Source: Ambrosia x helenae (Eukaryota; Streptophyta; Magnoliopsida; Asterales; Asteraceae). From it: a stretch of 64,000 nucleotides of DNA. Positions 34,443 through 43,737 of the stretch are shown here, piece after piece; position 1 is the first letter of the stretch; every line of letters starts with the position of its first letter. The DNA lies in contig CM061231.1 in assembly GCA_030844895.1 (NCBI GenBank), forward strand, positions 1,860,001 to 1,924,000, in the 5' to 3' direction. The notes under the pieces were generated by a model. It was not told where the DNA came from, ran no database searches, and saw only the letters and a program-made list of their open reading frames with translations. The position numbers and the translations under genes were made by a program.

Positions 34443-35880
34443 CACTTTTGACAACTATGGTTGCAACCTCAGGAATAGCCTCTTTGCGACCTCAGAACAA
34501 CACTTGGTGCGCCTCGAGCCTAGGCGCATGCCTAGGCGCGCTTTTGACAACTATGGTTGCAACCTTAGGAATAGCCTCTTTGTTACTTCTGTCGGGCAGA
34601 ACAACACATTCACAATTGAAGATTCCTCTAGAACTTAGCGAAGAATCTCTGTGCCATATTAAAAAAAAAAACAAATCTTTGCCAACTGATAATGGAAACA
34701 ACATTAATTGTTTGGGATGAAGCACCGTTGAGTGATCGTAGGTGGTTTAAAGCATTAGACAAAATATTAAGAGATATAACAGGAAATGTGTCACTACCTT
34801 TTGGTGGGAAATCGGTATTGTTGGGAGGCGATTTCAGACAAACATTGCCTATGAAACCGAAATGTGGGAAAAATGAGATTATTGAATCTACATTGACACG
34901 ATCATGTGTTTGGAAATATTTCAAAACATATTTTCTTACTCAAAATTTGCGGTTGCTGTACACACCATCAAGATCATCAAACAGTTATCGTTTGGCCAAA
35001 TTTTCAGAATGGTTATTTGAAGTTGGTGACGGTGAACTAGGTGATGTTATTGATGTTGAACATCCTGATGTCAAGAATATTGAAATACCTGCTGAATTTC
35101 TTTTGGATCCAAAACATAGAAATCTGGCAGGCTTGATTGATTTTACATATGATAACAACGTTCTTGAACATCCTACTCCTGCTTCCATTTCTGAACGTGC
35201 AATTATTTGTCCAAAAAATGAAACGGTTGATGAAATCAACAATTTAGTTCAGCGTAGTTGCCCAGGTGATTGTGTCTGCTATTATAGCACTGATTCTATG
35301 GTACCACACACAAAAATGATGCTGAAACTGACGCAATGTATCCTCCTGAATACTTGAATGTGCTTAGTTTCAGTGGAATTCCAGGGTATTGTCTAAGTTT
35401 GAAACAAAACAGTCCAATAATGTTAATGCGCAACATGGATAAAAAAAAGATATATGTAATGGAACAAGGTTATTAGTGACACAATTATTGACAAGAGTTA
35501 TAGAGGCTCAAGTTATAACCGGCACTGCTATTGGTCATAGAGTCTATATTCCGAGAATTAGCTTTGTTCATAACACAAAAGACTTTACGTTTGTTTTCAC
35601 ATGCCGTCAATTTCCAGTCAAAATTTGTTATGCAATGACAATAAACAAAAGCCAGGGTCAATCATTAAAAAAAGTTGGTATCTATTTGCCGTCTCCGATT
35701 TTTAGCCACAGCCAATTATATGTTGCCTTTTCTGGAGCAACGTCCCCTGATTCACTGAAAATTCTAACCTCTGATTCTGAAACAAACAGCGGTCCCTTAT
35801 TGTTTATCGAGACTTATTACAACAAATATATCCAAACCAGGTTTTTCCTACTATTTATGTTGTCATTAAATATAGATTGT
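34443..35880 (+). pseudogene. Helitron PIF1-like helicase, C-terminal part
   Basis: Remnant of the helicase half of a plant Helitron RepHel protein. Visible motifs are GIASLLLLSGRTTHS, the Walker B-type TTLIVWDEAPLSDRRWFKAL, GGDFRQTLPM, LRLLYTPSRSSNS, then IICPKNETVDEINN, and the C-terminal CYAMTINKSQGQSLKKVGIY with SHSQLYVAFSGATS. Frame changes occur at the A-run near 34662, near 35330 and at the A-run near 35445. A block of about 100 bp at the start (34443-34490 and 34545-34595) is duplicated around the GCGCCTCGAG repeat. The Rep (HUH) domain is missing. Confidence 0.85.
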
Positions 35881-35997
35881 GTTGAATATAAATGAAACCG
35901 TGTTTCTTTATTTATTTATAACTTACATATTTGCATCATCATTTTCTCATACATATATTTTATAATATCGGTATGTTATTGCAACATGTTTCATCAA

Positions 35998-36126
35998 ATG
36001 GACAGCTTTAATGTTGGTAGTTTGCGTCCTGGTGAGGCAGCACCACCGTTATGCATACGTGTGGTAAGAAAGTGGATTCCAAACAACCGTGACAACAAAC
36101 TCCACTTTCTTTTCGTTGATAGAGAG
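35998..36126 (+). pseudogene. RPA-like OB-fold exon of Helitron
   Basis: A 43-codon exon (MDSFNVGSLRPGEAAPPLCI, then RKWIPNNRDNKLHFLFVDRE) that ends in a donor GAG|GTATGT. It resembles the first exon of replication protein A-like frames that plant autonomous Helitrons carry next to RepHel. No further exons were found before the sequence changes at about 36215. Confidence 0.6.
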
Positions 36127-36697
36127 GTATGTTACTTCTAACAAGTATTTATATAACTAAACAAATTTTAATGTGTAATGAATCGACCGTGTTTGTAACG
36201 CAATGATCATTGAATTTTTTTTTTTTTTTTTTTGTGATACCATGTCTTCCTTAGACCATGTGTAGTGGAGGGGGTTATTTATAACGCCACCGATTCTGAT
36301 TAGTCCACGTGGCAGCTGAGTCAGCATGGGGAAATGAAGTGTCTTTGTAATTAGGTTTTAAAACACCTTTGTAATGAATTTTGTGCCTGCTTTTAGTTTT
36401 ACAAATGTTATGGTTGTAAATCGTTGATTAAGGCTATGTGGATGAGAATACTTGTGTTGTGGAGGAGAGAGGAGGCGAAACAACGGTTTTTGCCATCACA
36501 TTTTTTTTTCAAGTAAAACCATTCATTATTTCTGTCCCTTTGATTATGTTTACATACAGGCTACTACGCACCCTATATTTTTTACCTACATGTGCCCGCG
36601 TCATAGGTGCACCTAATTTTTAAAAACTATGGTTGAGAATTATTTTTCTGTTAAATGAATGGTGATAATGGTGCAATTATGATTTTTGGGTGACTTG
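36127..36697. other. intergenic, MITE-like end at 36254
   Basis: After a T-run (36217-36232), TTAGACCATGTGTAGTGGAG at 36253 resembles the end of a widespread plant MITE. A partner end was not found. The LTR element at 36703 interrupted this stretch, which continues at 48099. Confidence 0.4.
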
Positions 36698-36702
36698 TGT
36701 AG

Positions 36703-37230
36703 TGAAGAGATAGGGAACCGCGCAAGCGCACGGGCCCACATCTCCACATATGCCAACATAACAAGCCTACGTGGGCTTCTAGAAAGCGGCGCGGGATACC
36801 TCGTAATGTGACAGCTAATAACCGACAGGAAAGGGACGTCCAGCCAATAAGAGACGTCCATTCCCTGCTCCACGATCGCCTGCAGGTACGAGGTACAGAA
36901 TAGTACAAGAAAGGACAGACAAGGACACGTGGACCAATAGCGAAGGTACAGCGCAACGAATGACAACGGCCTAACCGTACAGCCAGCTGTCATTCTCCCC
37001 TCGACCAATCACAGAAGACCTCAGGTGGCCTATAAATACCCAATGAGGTCAGACGAAGAAAAAGATGAACAATCAGAGAGAGGGAGAACCATAGTTACGA
37101 GAATTAGATTATAGTCGAAGCGCTGTAACAGTAGCAATTGTAGTCCTGTAATAACCATTGAATCATTAATGAGAATAACGTCCTTACTTGTGCTATCATT
37201 TTAATATACTGTTATATTGGTGTTTCTTCA
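36703..37230 (+). repeat. 5' LTR
   Basis: 528 bp, TG...CA. A TATAAATA promoter element lies at about 37031, and the downstream transcribed part contains AGAGAGAGGGAGAACC. It is identical in length to the 3' LTR and, by eye, in sequence. Confidence 0.95.
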
Positions 37231-37248
37231 TTGGCGCCATCCGTCTAT
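37231..37248 (+). other. primer-binding site
   Basis: TTGGCGCCATCCGTC directly follows the CA of the 5' LTR. TGGCGCC is a common start of gypsy primer-binding sites. The exact tRNA primer is not assigned. Confidence 0.65.
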
Positions 37249-37297
37249 TTGAGCATACAAGAACGTTAAAAACTTCTATTTCTCAAAAACAGTAACT

Positions 37298-40200
37298 ATG
37301 TCTCTCATACCACCGTTACCAAGCTTCACAAACGCTAACCCCGACACCGACGTTGCCCAGGGAGGCACCGGCCAGTCGGGAAACACAGCAGATGTTCAGC
37401 AACAAACAACAAACACGGGTCCAGCCGTCACCCCATCTTCAGGGACAAGGCAGACCCCTTCCTTCCAGTTTATTACCGAAACGAATCAGGTTTCCCCAGC
37501 TGAGAATACCGCGCCGATGGTTAGTCCGGAGGTATGGTATACTCAGCAGAAGGAAGCCCTGAAACGTGTATACCTCCAAAAACTGAGGGACCAACAACTC
37601 AGAGAGGCTGTCCGCGCGCTTTCCTACAGCGAGGGACCGTCCAACACAGCAAGAAACAACGGCGGGAGCAACCATGAAACTGACCCCACATGGAGAGAGG
37701 ACTCAGGCGAGTCCCAAAGTCGCTTCACGCGTGACATAAGCCAGCCCTTAAGCAACATCGCTGCGCAAGGGCACTTTATGACTAGTGATGACGACCTAAC
37801 CAAACCGTATTATCCTCCATCGTTCATGGAAAAGTCAAAATTCACCCCGCGCATTGCGCTGGCACCCCTGCCACCAAAAACAAAAATCCCGAGCACACTG
37901 GGTAAATTTGATGGAACAGGAGATCCAGACGATCACCTGAGAACATTCGAGGTCGCGGGGAAATGTGCGCAATGGAGTTTACCAGCATGGTGTCACATGT
38001 TCGCGCAGACGCTCACGGGAGCTGCGCGAGTATGGTTTGACAGCCTACCAAATGGGAAAATTGATAACATCAAAGAACTGACAGACAAGTTTGCAGATCA
38101 CTTCAGTCAAAACAAACGAATCGAGCGCGACTCAACCGACATCCTGCAAGTCAAGCGACGAGACAACGAATCAATCGAAGACTACATCACCCGTTTCAAT
38201 AGGGAAGCTCTGCAGATCGGGCCCATCGGTTTCGAACTTATGAAAGCAGCCTTCACTCAGGGAGTGCGATGCGACTCCCTCATCCGCACACTAGCAGGCT
38301 GTACCGGAATGCCCAACACATGGGATGAAATCATGAAGGGGGCTAAAACATATGCAAAAACAGAAAGAGAACTGTCTGTCTGGAACCGAGTACAAGCACC
38401 TCAATACACGGACGTACAAGCGCAGGCTGCGCGCTCCAGGCATAGTCGACAGGACAGAAGGGGAAGAGGCTCTGTTTGGAACCGGCTCCAAGGGGGCGCC
38501 CAAACAGATACCAAACCCATTGAGGTCCAAGACCACAAAGGAAGCACACAAAATGACCACAGGTCAGGAAGAAGGAGTCACAACAATTGGACCCCGCTCA
38601 CGAAAACCCCAGCGCAGGTGTTGGCAACGGAAAACGTAGCCTTCCCAGAACCCAGGGTAATCAAAAGACGAGATAACTTAGACCCCGGAAAGTTCTGCGC
38701 CTATCACCAAGATATCGGGCATGACACGGACAAGTGCTATCAGCTGAAGCAAGCAATCGAAGAGGCTCTGAAATCAGGTAAACTGGGGCACTTGTTAAGA
38801 AATGTCGAGCGCAAACAGCAAGAAGGGCCACCACAAAAGAAGATCAAAAACGTTAGCCTGATGATCCACTCTGACAGAAGAAAGCAAGTGAAAAGAAAGC
38901 CTGACCAAGTGACGGCATGGAAAGAACAACATGTCCATTTCCCAACAGTCAAGGGCGGACCTTCATCCACCCGAGCACTCGTCATCACAGCCATTTTCGA
39001 TCATTATCGAACCACTCGCGCGCTGGTGGATACAGGGAGCAACTCTGACATAATGTATGTGCAATGCTTTAATCTCCTAGACGAGGAAGACAAGCAGCGC
39101 CTGCGCCCAGTCAACTCCCCTATCATGGGTTTCTCAAATGAAGTCATATCACCTCTGGGGGAAATTTCCTTCCGTCTAACGATGGGGGACAAAGCGCATT
39201 CACGAACAGAGGAGGTCACCTTCCTCGTTGTGCCAACAAAGTCCACCTACGACATCATTCTGGGGCGAGAAGCAATGGCTGCCTACAACATGGTACCGTC
39301 AACAGTACATGGGGCCATTGGGTTCCCAACACCAACGGGCGTAGCAATCATATGGGCCAACAGAGAGTGCGTTATGACGGAAGAGCCACACCCCGCCAAA
39401 ATGTTAAAGGCCACCCCGCGCACTGAACCGGAAAAGTGGATTCTCAACACCAAGTTCCCAGAACAGACGGTAACACTGGGAGCCGCCATCTCGGAGAACA
39501 CACGGGAACGCCTAAAGCAGCTCCTGCGCAAAAATTTAGACGTTTTCGCGTGGCAACCATCAGACATGGTGGGGGTTCCTCGAGAGCTTGCCCAGCACAA
39601 ACTTAACACATACCGTTCGGTTGAGCCGATTGCACAAAAGCGCAGGAGCATGGGCGCAGAAAAGGCTAAAGCAATGAACGAGCAAGTCCATGAGCTATTG
39701 AAGGCAGGGATCCTGCGCGAAACAAGATACCAGACCTGGGTCGCAAACCCAGTCATGGTCAAGAAAAGCAATGGAAGCTGGAGAATGTGTGTGGATTACA
39801 CTGACCTCAACAAAGCTTGCCCGAAAGATTGCTACCCCTTGCCGGAAATAGACTTGAAAATCGACTCCCTCGCGCCATTCAGATTCAAATGCTTTTTGGA
39901 CGCCTACAAAGGCTATCATCAAATCCAAATGGCGCCCGAGGACGAGGACAAAACTGCTTTTCGAACAGACAAAGGCGTTTTTTGCTACACAAAAATGCCA
40001 TTTGGGCTAAAGAATGCCGGAGCCACCTACCAACGGCTGATGGACCGCGCATTCGCACTACAAATCGGCAGAAACCTCGAAGTCTATGTAGACGACTTAG
40101 TCATAAAAAGCAAAGAAGAGGATCAGATGTTGACAGACATTGAAGAGACCTTCAAGCACTTGAAAGAGATCCACATGAAACTCAACCCGAGCAAGTGCGC

Positions 40201-42664
40201 ATTCGGAATGGAGGAGGGAAAGTTTCTGGGGGTAATCGTCACCAAAGACGGCTTCCGACCAAACCCAGAGAAAATCCAAGCCATAGCACAGATGCCATCC
40301 CCATCAACGCTGAAGGACGTCCAAACTCTGAACGGACGCTTGGTCGCCATCAACAGGTTCCTCTCCAACCACGCAACCAAATCCATCCCATTCATTGAAA
40401 CACTAAAAAGTTGCCTGAAGAAGAATCAATTCAAATGGACCAGCGAGGCGGAGAAGGCTTTTCAGGACATGAAAGCCTGCTTAATGGATCTCCCAACGCT
40501 TACTGCGCCGCTACCACGAGAGCCTTTGACAATGTACCTATGCGCCACGGAAAAAGCGGTAAGCGCGGTGCTCATGGTGGATCGCAAACTAGTCCAAACC
40601 CCAATTTATTACATCAGCAGAGTCTTGACAGATGCAGAAACCAGGTACACAACGATGGAAAAACTAGTATTGGCCTTAGTGCATGCATCGCGCAGACTAC
40701 GCCGATACTTCCAAGGACACCCAATCAATGTGCTCAGCGATTACAAGCTGAACAATGTGCTTTCCAAGCCAGAACTGTCCGGGAGATTGGCAAAGTGGGC
40801 AATTGAGTTAGGCGAGCATACCATCTTCTACAAGTCCAGACCAGCAATCAAGGGACAAATCTTGGCGGATTTCATCGCAGAGGTACCACAAGAAAAAATA
40901 GAAGAGTGCAAGGCTGAGCAAGGCCCACAGCAGCAATGCGAGGAAAAGGCAATTTGGAACCTGTACACGGACGGAGCCTCAAACGATGATGGCGCGGGCG
41001 CGGGAGTCAGACTCGTCCACCCTGACGGGGCCGAGTTCACCTACGCAATCCGCCTAGAATTCAAAACAACGAACAACGAGGCCGAATACGAAGCCTTCCT
41101 CGCAGGCCTGCGCATCGCTCAAAAACTGGGTGCCAAGCACGTGTTCGCGCATGTAGACTCCATGTTGGTAGCAGGACAAATCACCGGGAAGTATGATGCT
41201 AAAGACCCATCCATGGCAACATACCTTCGGTACGCAAAGGAGTTAATGGCCACTTTCTCAAGCTGCACCATCGACCACATCAGTCGCAGCCAAAATAAGC
41301 CAGCTGACGCTCTAAGCAAAATGGCGTCTACAAACTTTGGCCATTTAGCAAAAGAGGTCCGCGTGGAAGTGCTAGCCGAACCTTCAGTACCACCCAAAGA
41401 GGTCCATGTAGTTCAAGTGGGTATTGACAGCTGGATGACCCCCATAGTCTCTTACCTCACTACAGGCACACTGCCAAGTCAGCGCGCAGAGGCAAGAAAG
41501 ATACAACACAAAGCGTTACAGTACCAAATGCAAGACGGAGTGTTGTATCGAAAATCGTACTTGGGGCCATTGCTGAAGTGTGTCGATGGGACAGACGCAG
41601 ACTACCTTGTCAGGGAAATCCACGAAGGGATATGTGGTATACATGCGGGGCCACGCATGGTGGTGGCAAAGATCATGAACGCCGGCTACTACTGGCCTGG
41701 CATGCATCTGGACGCGCTGAAAATCATACGACGATGCGACTCTTGCCAGCGCCATGCGCCGAACACCATGCGCCCCAAAAACGACTTGATACCAGTAACA
41801 TCCGCATGGCCATTTCAAAAATGGGCCATCGACCTGGTAGGGCCGTTCCCCATGACCACAGGCAAGCGGCGATACTTGATCGTTGCAATTGACTATTTCA
41901 CGAAATGGATAGAAGCCAAACCGCTAGCAGAGATCAACGCAAACCAAGTAAAGAAATTCATTTGGGAATTCCTCATCTGCCGTTTCGGTCTACCCATGGA
42001 GATTGTCACGGACAACGGAACACAATTCGCAGATAAAGGACTTCTAAAGTGGTACACAGAGCTACACATCAAGCCTATCTTCACATCAGTCGCTCACCCA
42101 CAGGGTAATGGCCAAGTTGAGCGCGCCAACAGGAGCATCGTCGAAGGCATCAAAACACGCCTAGGGACGAAAGGGAAAGCCTGGGCGGAGGAATTGCCAA
42201 GCGTGCTATGGGCTAATCGAACCCTAACAAAAACGAGCACCGGCGAAACCCCGTTCAGCCTCACCTATGGCTCTGAAGCAGTCATCCCGGCCGAGATAGG
42301 GTGCCCCTCCGCAAGAGTCTTGTCTGCACGTCACACCGACAATGAAAAAGAACTGCGCACCAACTTGGATTTGCTGGAGGAGCGTCGGGACTTGGCAGCG
42401 ATAAAGGAAGCCAACTACAAAAAACAGTTGGAAAAGTACTACAACGCCAAGGTCAAACTGAACACCTTCGAAGTCGGCGATTTTGTCCTAAGAAACAACG
42501 AAGCCAGCGGAGCGTTTCCAGCAGGCAAGCTCACCCCCACTTGGGAGGGTCCATACCGCATCATCGAAGTGCTAGGGAAAGGAGCGTATAAGTTATCAAC
42601 ATTGGAAGACAAGCTGATCCCACGCACGTGGAATGCAGCGCAACTAAGAAAATGTTATATGTAA
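37298..42664 (+). CDS. gag-pol polyprotein, 1788 aa
   Basis: One unbroken frame for capsid and replication enzymes. In order (approximate residues): Gag core with AQTLTGAARVWFDSLP (217-350); a zinc-knuckle-like CAYHQDIGHDTDKC (466-479), which is not a standard CCHC; aspartic protease ALVDTGSNSDIMYV (575); reverse transcriptase with MCVDYTDLNKACPKDCYPLP (about 829) and YVDDLVIKS (930); a classical RNase H region (1078-1190) that looks degenerate; a second RNase H starting LYTDGASNDDGAGAG (1222) with NNEAEYEAFLAGLRIA and DALSKMAS; integrase with an HHCC finger ending CDSCQRHA (to about 1485), a first Asp in WAIDLVGP, a second in VTDNGTQF, and Glu in NGQVERANRS; and a C-terminal GPY-type TWEGPYRIIEV motif. 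ATG at 37298 is 67 bp after the LTR. No frameshift or stop separates gag from pol. Confidence 0.97.
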   Translation: MSLIPPLPSFTNANPDTDVAQGGTGQSGNTADVQQQTTNTGPAVTPSSGTRQTPSFQFITETNQVSPAENTAPMVSPEVWYTQQKEALKRVYLQKLRDQQLREAVRALSYSEGPSNTARNNGGSNHETDPTWREDSGESQSRFTRDISQPLSNIAAQGHFMTSDDDLTKPYYPPSFMEKSKFTPRIALAPLPPKTKIPSTLGKFDGTGDPDDHLRTFEVAGKCAQWSLPAWCHMFAQTLTGAARVWFDSLPNGKIDNIKELTDKFADHFSQNKRIERDSTDILQVKRRDNESIEDYITRFNREALQIGPIGFELMKAAFTQGVRCDSLIRTLAGCTGMPNTWDEIMKGAKTYAKTERELSVWNRVQAPQYTDVQAQAARSRHSRQDRRGRGSVWNRLQGGAQTDTKPIEVQDHKGSTQNDHRSGRRSHNNWTPLTKTPAQVLATENVAFPEPRVIKRRDNLDPGKFCAYHQDIGHDTDKCYQLKQAIEEALKSGKLGHLLRNVERKQQEGPPQKKIKNVSLMIHSDRRKQVKRKPDQVTAWKEQHVHFPTVKGGPSSTRALVITAIFDHYRTTRALVDTGSNSDIMYVQCFNLLDEEDKQRLRPVNSPIMGFSNEVISPLGEISFRLTMGDKAHSRTEEVTFLVVPTKSTYDIILGREAMAAYNMVPSTVHGAIGFPTPTGVAIIWANRECVMTEEPHPAKMLKATPRTEPEKWILNTKFPEQTVTLGAAISENTRERLKQLLRKNLDVFAWQPSDMVGVPRELAQHKLNTYRSVEPIAQKRRSMGAEKAKAMNEQVHELLKAGILRETRYQTWVANPVMVKKSNGSWRMCVDYTDLNKACPKDCYPLPEIDLKIDSLAPFRFKCFLDAYKGYHQIQMAPEDEDKTAFRTDKGVFCYTKMPFGLKNAGATYQRLMDRAFALQIGRNLEVYVDDLVIKSKEEDQMLTDIEETFKHLKEIHMKLNPSKCAFGMEEGKFLGVIVTKDGFRPNPEKIQAIAQMPSPSTLKDVQTLNGRLVAINRFLSNHATKSIPFIETLKSCLKKNQFKWTSEAEKAFQDMKACLMDLPTLTAPLPREPLTMYLCATEKAVSAVLMVDRKLVQTPIYYISRVLTDAETRYTTMEKLVLALVHASRRLRRYFQGHPINVLSDYKLNNVLSKPELSGRLAKWAIELGEHTIFYKSRPAIKGQILADFIAEVPQEKIEECKAEQGPQQQCEEKAIWNLYTDGASNDDGAGAGVRLVHPDGAEFTYAIRLEFKTTNNEAEYEAFLAGLRIAQKLGAKHVFAHVDSMLVAGQITGKYDAKDPSMATYLRYAKELMATFSSCTIDHISRSQNKPADALSKMASTNFGHLAKEVRVEVLAEPSVPPKEVHVVQVGIDSWMTPIVSYLTTGTLPSQRAEARKIQHKALQYQMQDGVLYRKSYLGPLLKCVDGTDADYLVREIHEGICGIHAGPRMVVAKIMNAGYYWPGMHLDALKIIRRCDSCQRHAPNTMRPKNDLIPVTSAWPFQKWAIDLVGPFPMTTGKRRYLIVAIDYFTKWIEAKPLAEINANQVKKFIWEFLICRFGLPMEIVTDNGTQFADKGLLKWYTELHIKPIFTSVAHPQGNGQVERANRSIVEGIKTRLGTKGKAWAEELPSVLWANRTLTKTSTGETPFSLTYGSEAVIPAEIGCPSARVLSARHTDNEKELRTNLDLLEERRDLAAIKEANYKKQLEKYYNAKVKLNTFEVGDFVLRNNEASGAFPAGKLTPTWEGPYRIIEVLGKGAYKLSTLEDKLIPRTWNAAQLRKCYM

Positions 42665-42784
42665 TCACCGCTCGTATTGTAATGAAGGCTGTTTAGCCAT
42701 TTAATATGACAGTCATCTTTCTTTCCCTAATCCGAACTCCTATTCTGTTACTCATTATATCATTACATATACCAACTTGCAAAT
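42665..42784 (+). other. 3' flank of gag-pol
   Basis: Short AT-rich spacer from the gag-pol stop to the hairpin array. It ends in CTTGCAAATTCTAAA, a partial copy of the array unit's last 15 bases, so the array may once have extended further left. Confidence 0.6.
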
Positions 42785-43572
42785 TCTAAACAGGCGCGCC
42801 ATATGGCTAAGATATCGCGCGCCACCTAAACATTGTATGGCTAAGATACAATGTCAAATTAAAAGTTGCAAGATAACTTGCAACTTCTAAAACAGGCGCG
42901 CCATATGGTTAAGATATCGCGCGCCACCTAAACATTGTATGGCTAAGATACAATGTCAAATTAAAATTTGCAAGATAACTTGCAACTTCTAAAACAGGCG
43001 CGCCATATGGCTAAGATATCGCGCGCCACCTAAACATTGTATGGCTAAGATACAATGTCAAATTAAAAATGGCAAGATAACTTGCAACTTCTAAAACAGG
43101 CGCGCCATATGGTTAAGATATCGCGCGCCACCTAAACATTGTATGGCTAAGATACAATGTCAAATTAAAAATTGCAAGATAACTTGCAACTTCTAAAACA
43201 GGCGCGCCATATGGCTAAGATATCGCGCGCCACCTAAACATTGTATGGCTAAGATACAATGACAAATTAAAAATTGCAAGATAACTTGCAACTTCTAAAA
43301 CAGGCGCGCCATATGGCTAAGATATCGCGCGCCACCTAAACATTGTATGGCTAAGATACAATGTCAAATTACAAATTGCAAGATAACTTGCAAATTCTAG
43401 AACAGGCGCGCCTTATGGCTAAGATATCGCGCGCCACCTAAACATTGTATGGCTAGGATACAATGTCAAATCAAAAGCTGCAAGACAACTGGACAACTAT
43501 AAACCAGGCGCGCCATATGGCTAAGATATCGCGCGCCACTAAAATATTGCATGGCTAAGATGCAATGTCTAA
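42785..43572. repeat. eight 102-bp units, three hairpins each
   Basis: Units start (CAGGCGCGCC) at 42791, 42893, 42995, 43097, 43199, 43301, 43403 and 43505, a near-constant 102-bp period. Each unit holds three inverted repeats. Hairpin 1 has arms GGCGCGCCATAT and ATATCGCGCGCC (11 of 12 pairs) around GGCTAAG. Hairpin 2 has arms ACATTGTAT and ATACAATGT (perfect) around the same GGCTAAG. Hairpin 3 has arms TTGCAAG and CTTGCAA around ATAA, up to 10 bp in copy 1. Copy 8 changes hairpin 2 to ATTGCAT/ATGCAAT, a paired change. Copy 7 has a loop change to GGCTAGG. The array lies between the convergent stops of gag-pol (42664) and the antisense gene (43738). Confidence 0.95.
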
Positions 43573-43737
43573 ACTTAAAAGATGTACAAATCGCACAACA
43601 AATAGTACAGAAAATTAAAATTCTTACTAACATTCAAACAAACATATTGTTCAATAAGTCTTTACATATCGTTAAAACAGCGCAAAAGTGGAACTACAAG
43701 CACAGCCAAGACTTATACAAAGGCGAAATATTCAGCT

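Noticed and set aside
36640..37008. 122-aa minus-strand frame, repeated at 47329-47871
   Set aside because: Lies in the LTRs, which explains its two copies; composition is not protein-like.
39283..39771. Minus-strand 162-aa frame in pol
   Set aside because: Lies antisense to conserved protease-RT sequence; GC-rich third positions explain its openness. The real antisense gene is at 43738-47075.
42785..43572. CRISPR-like array
   Set aside because: The whole 102-bp unit is repeated, with no variable spacers, inside a eukaryotic retrotransposon.
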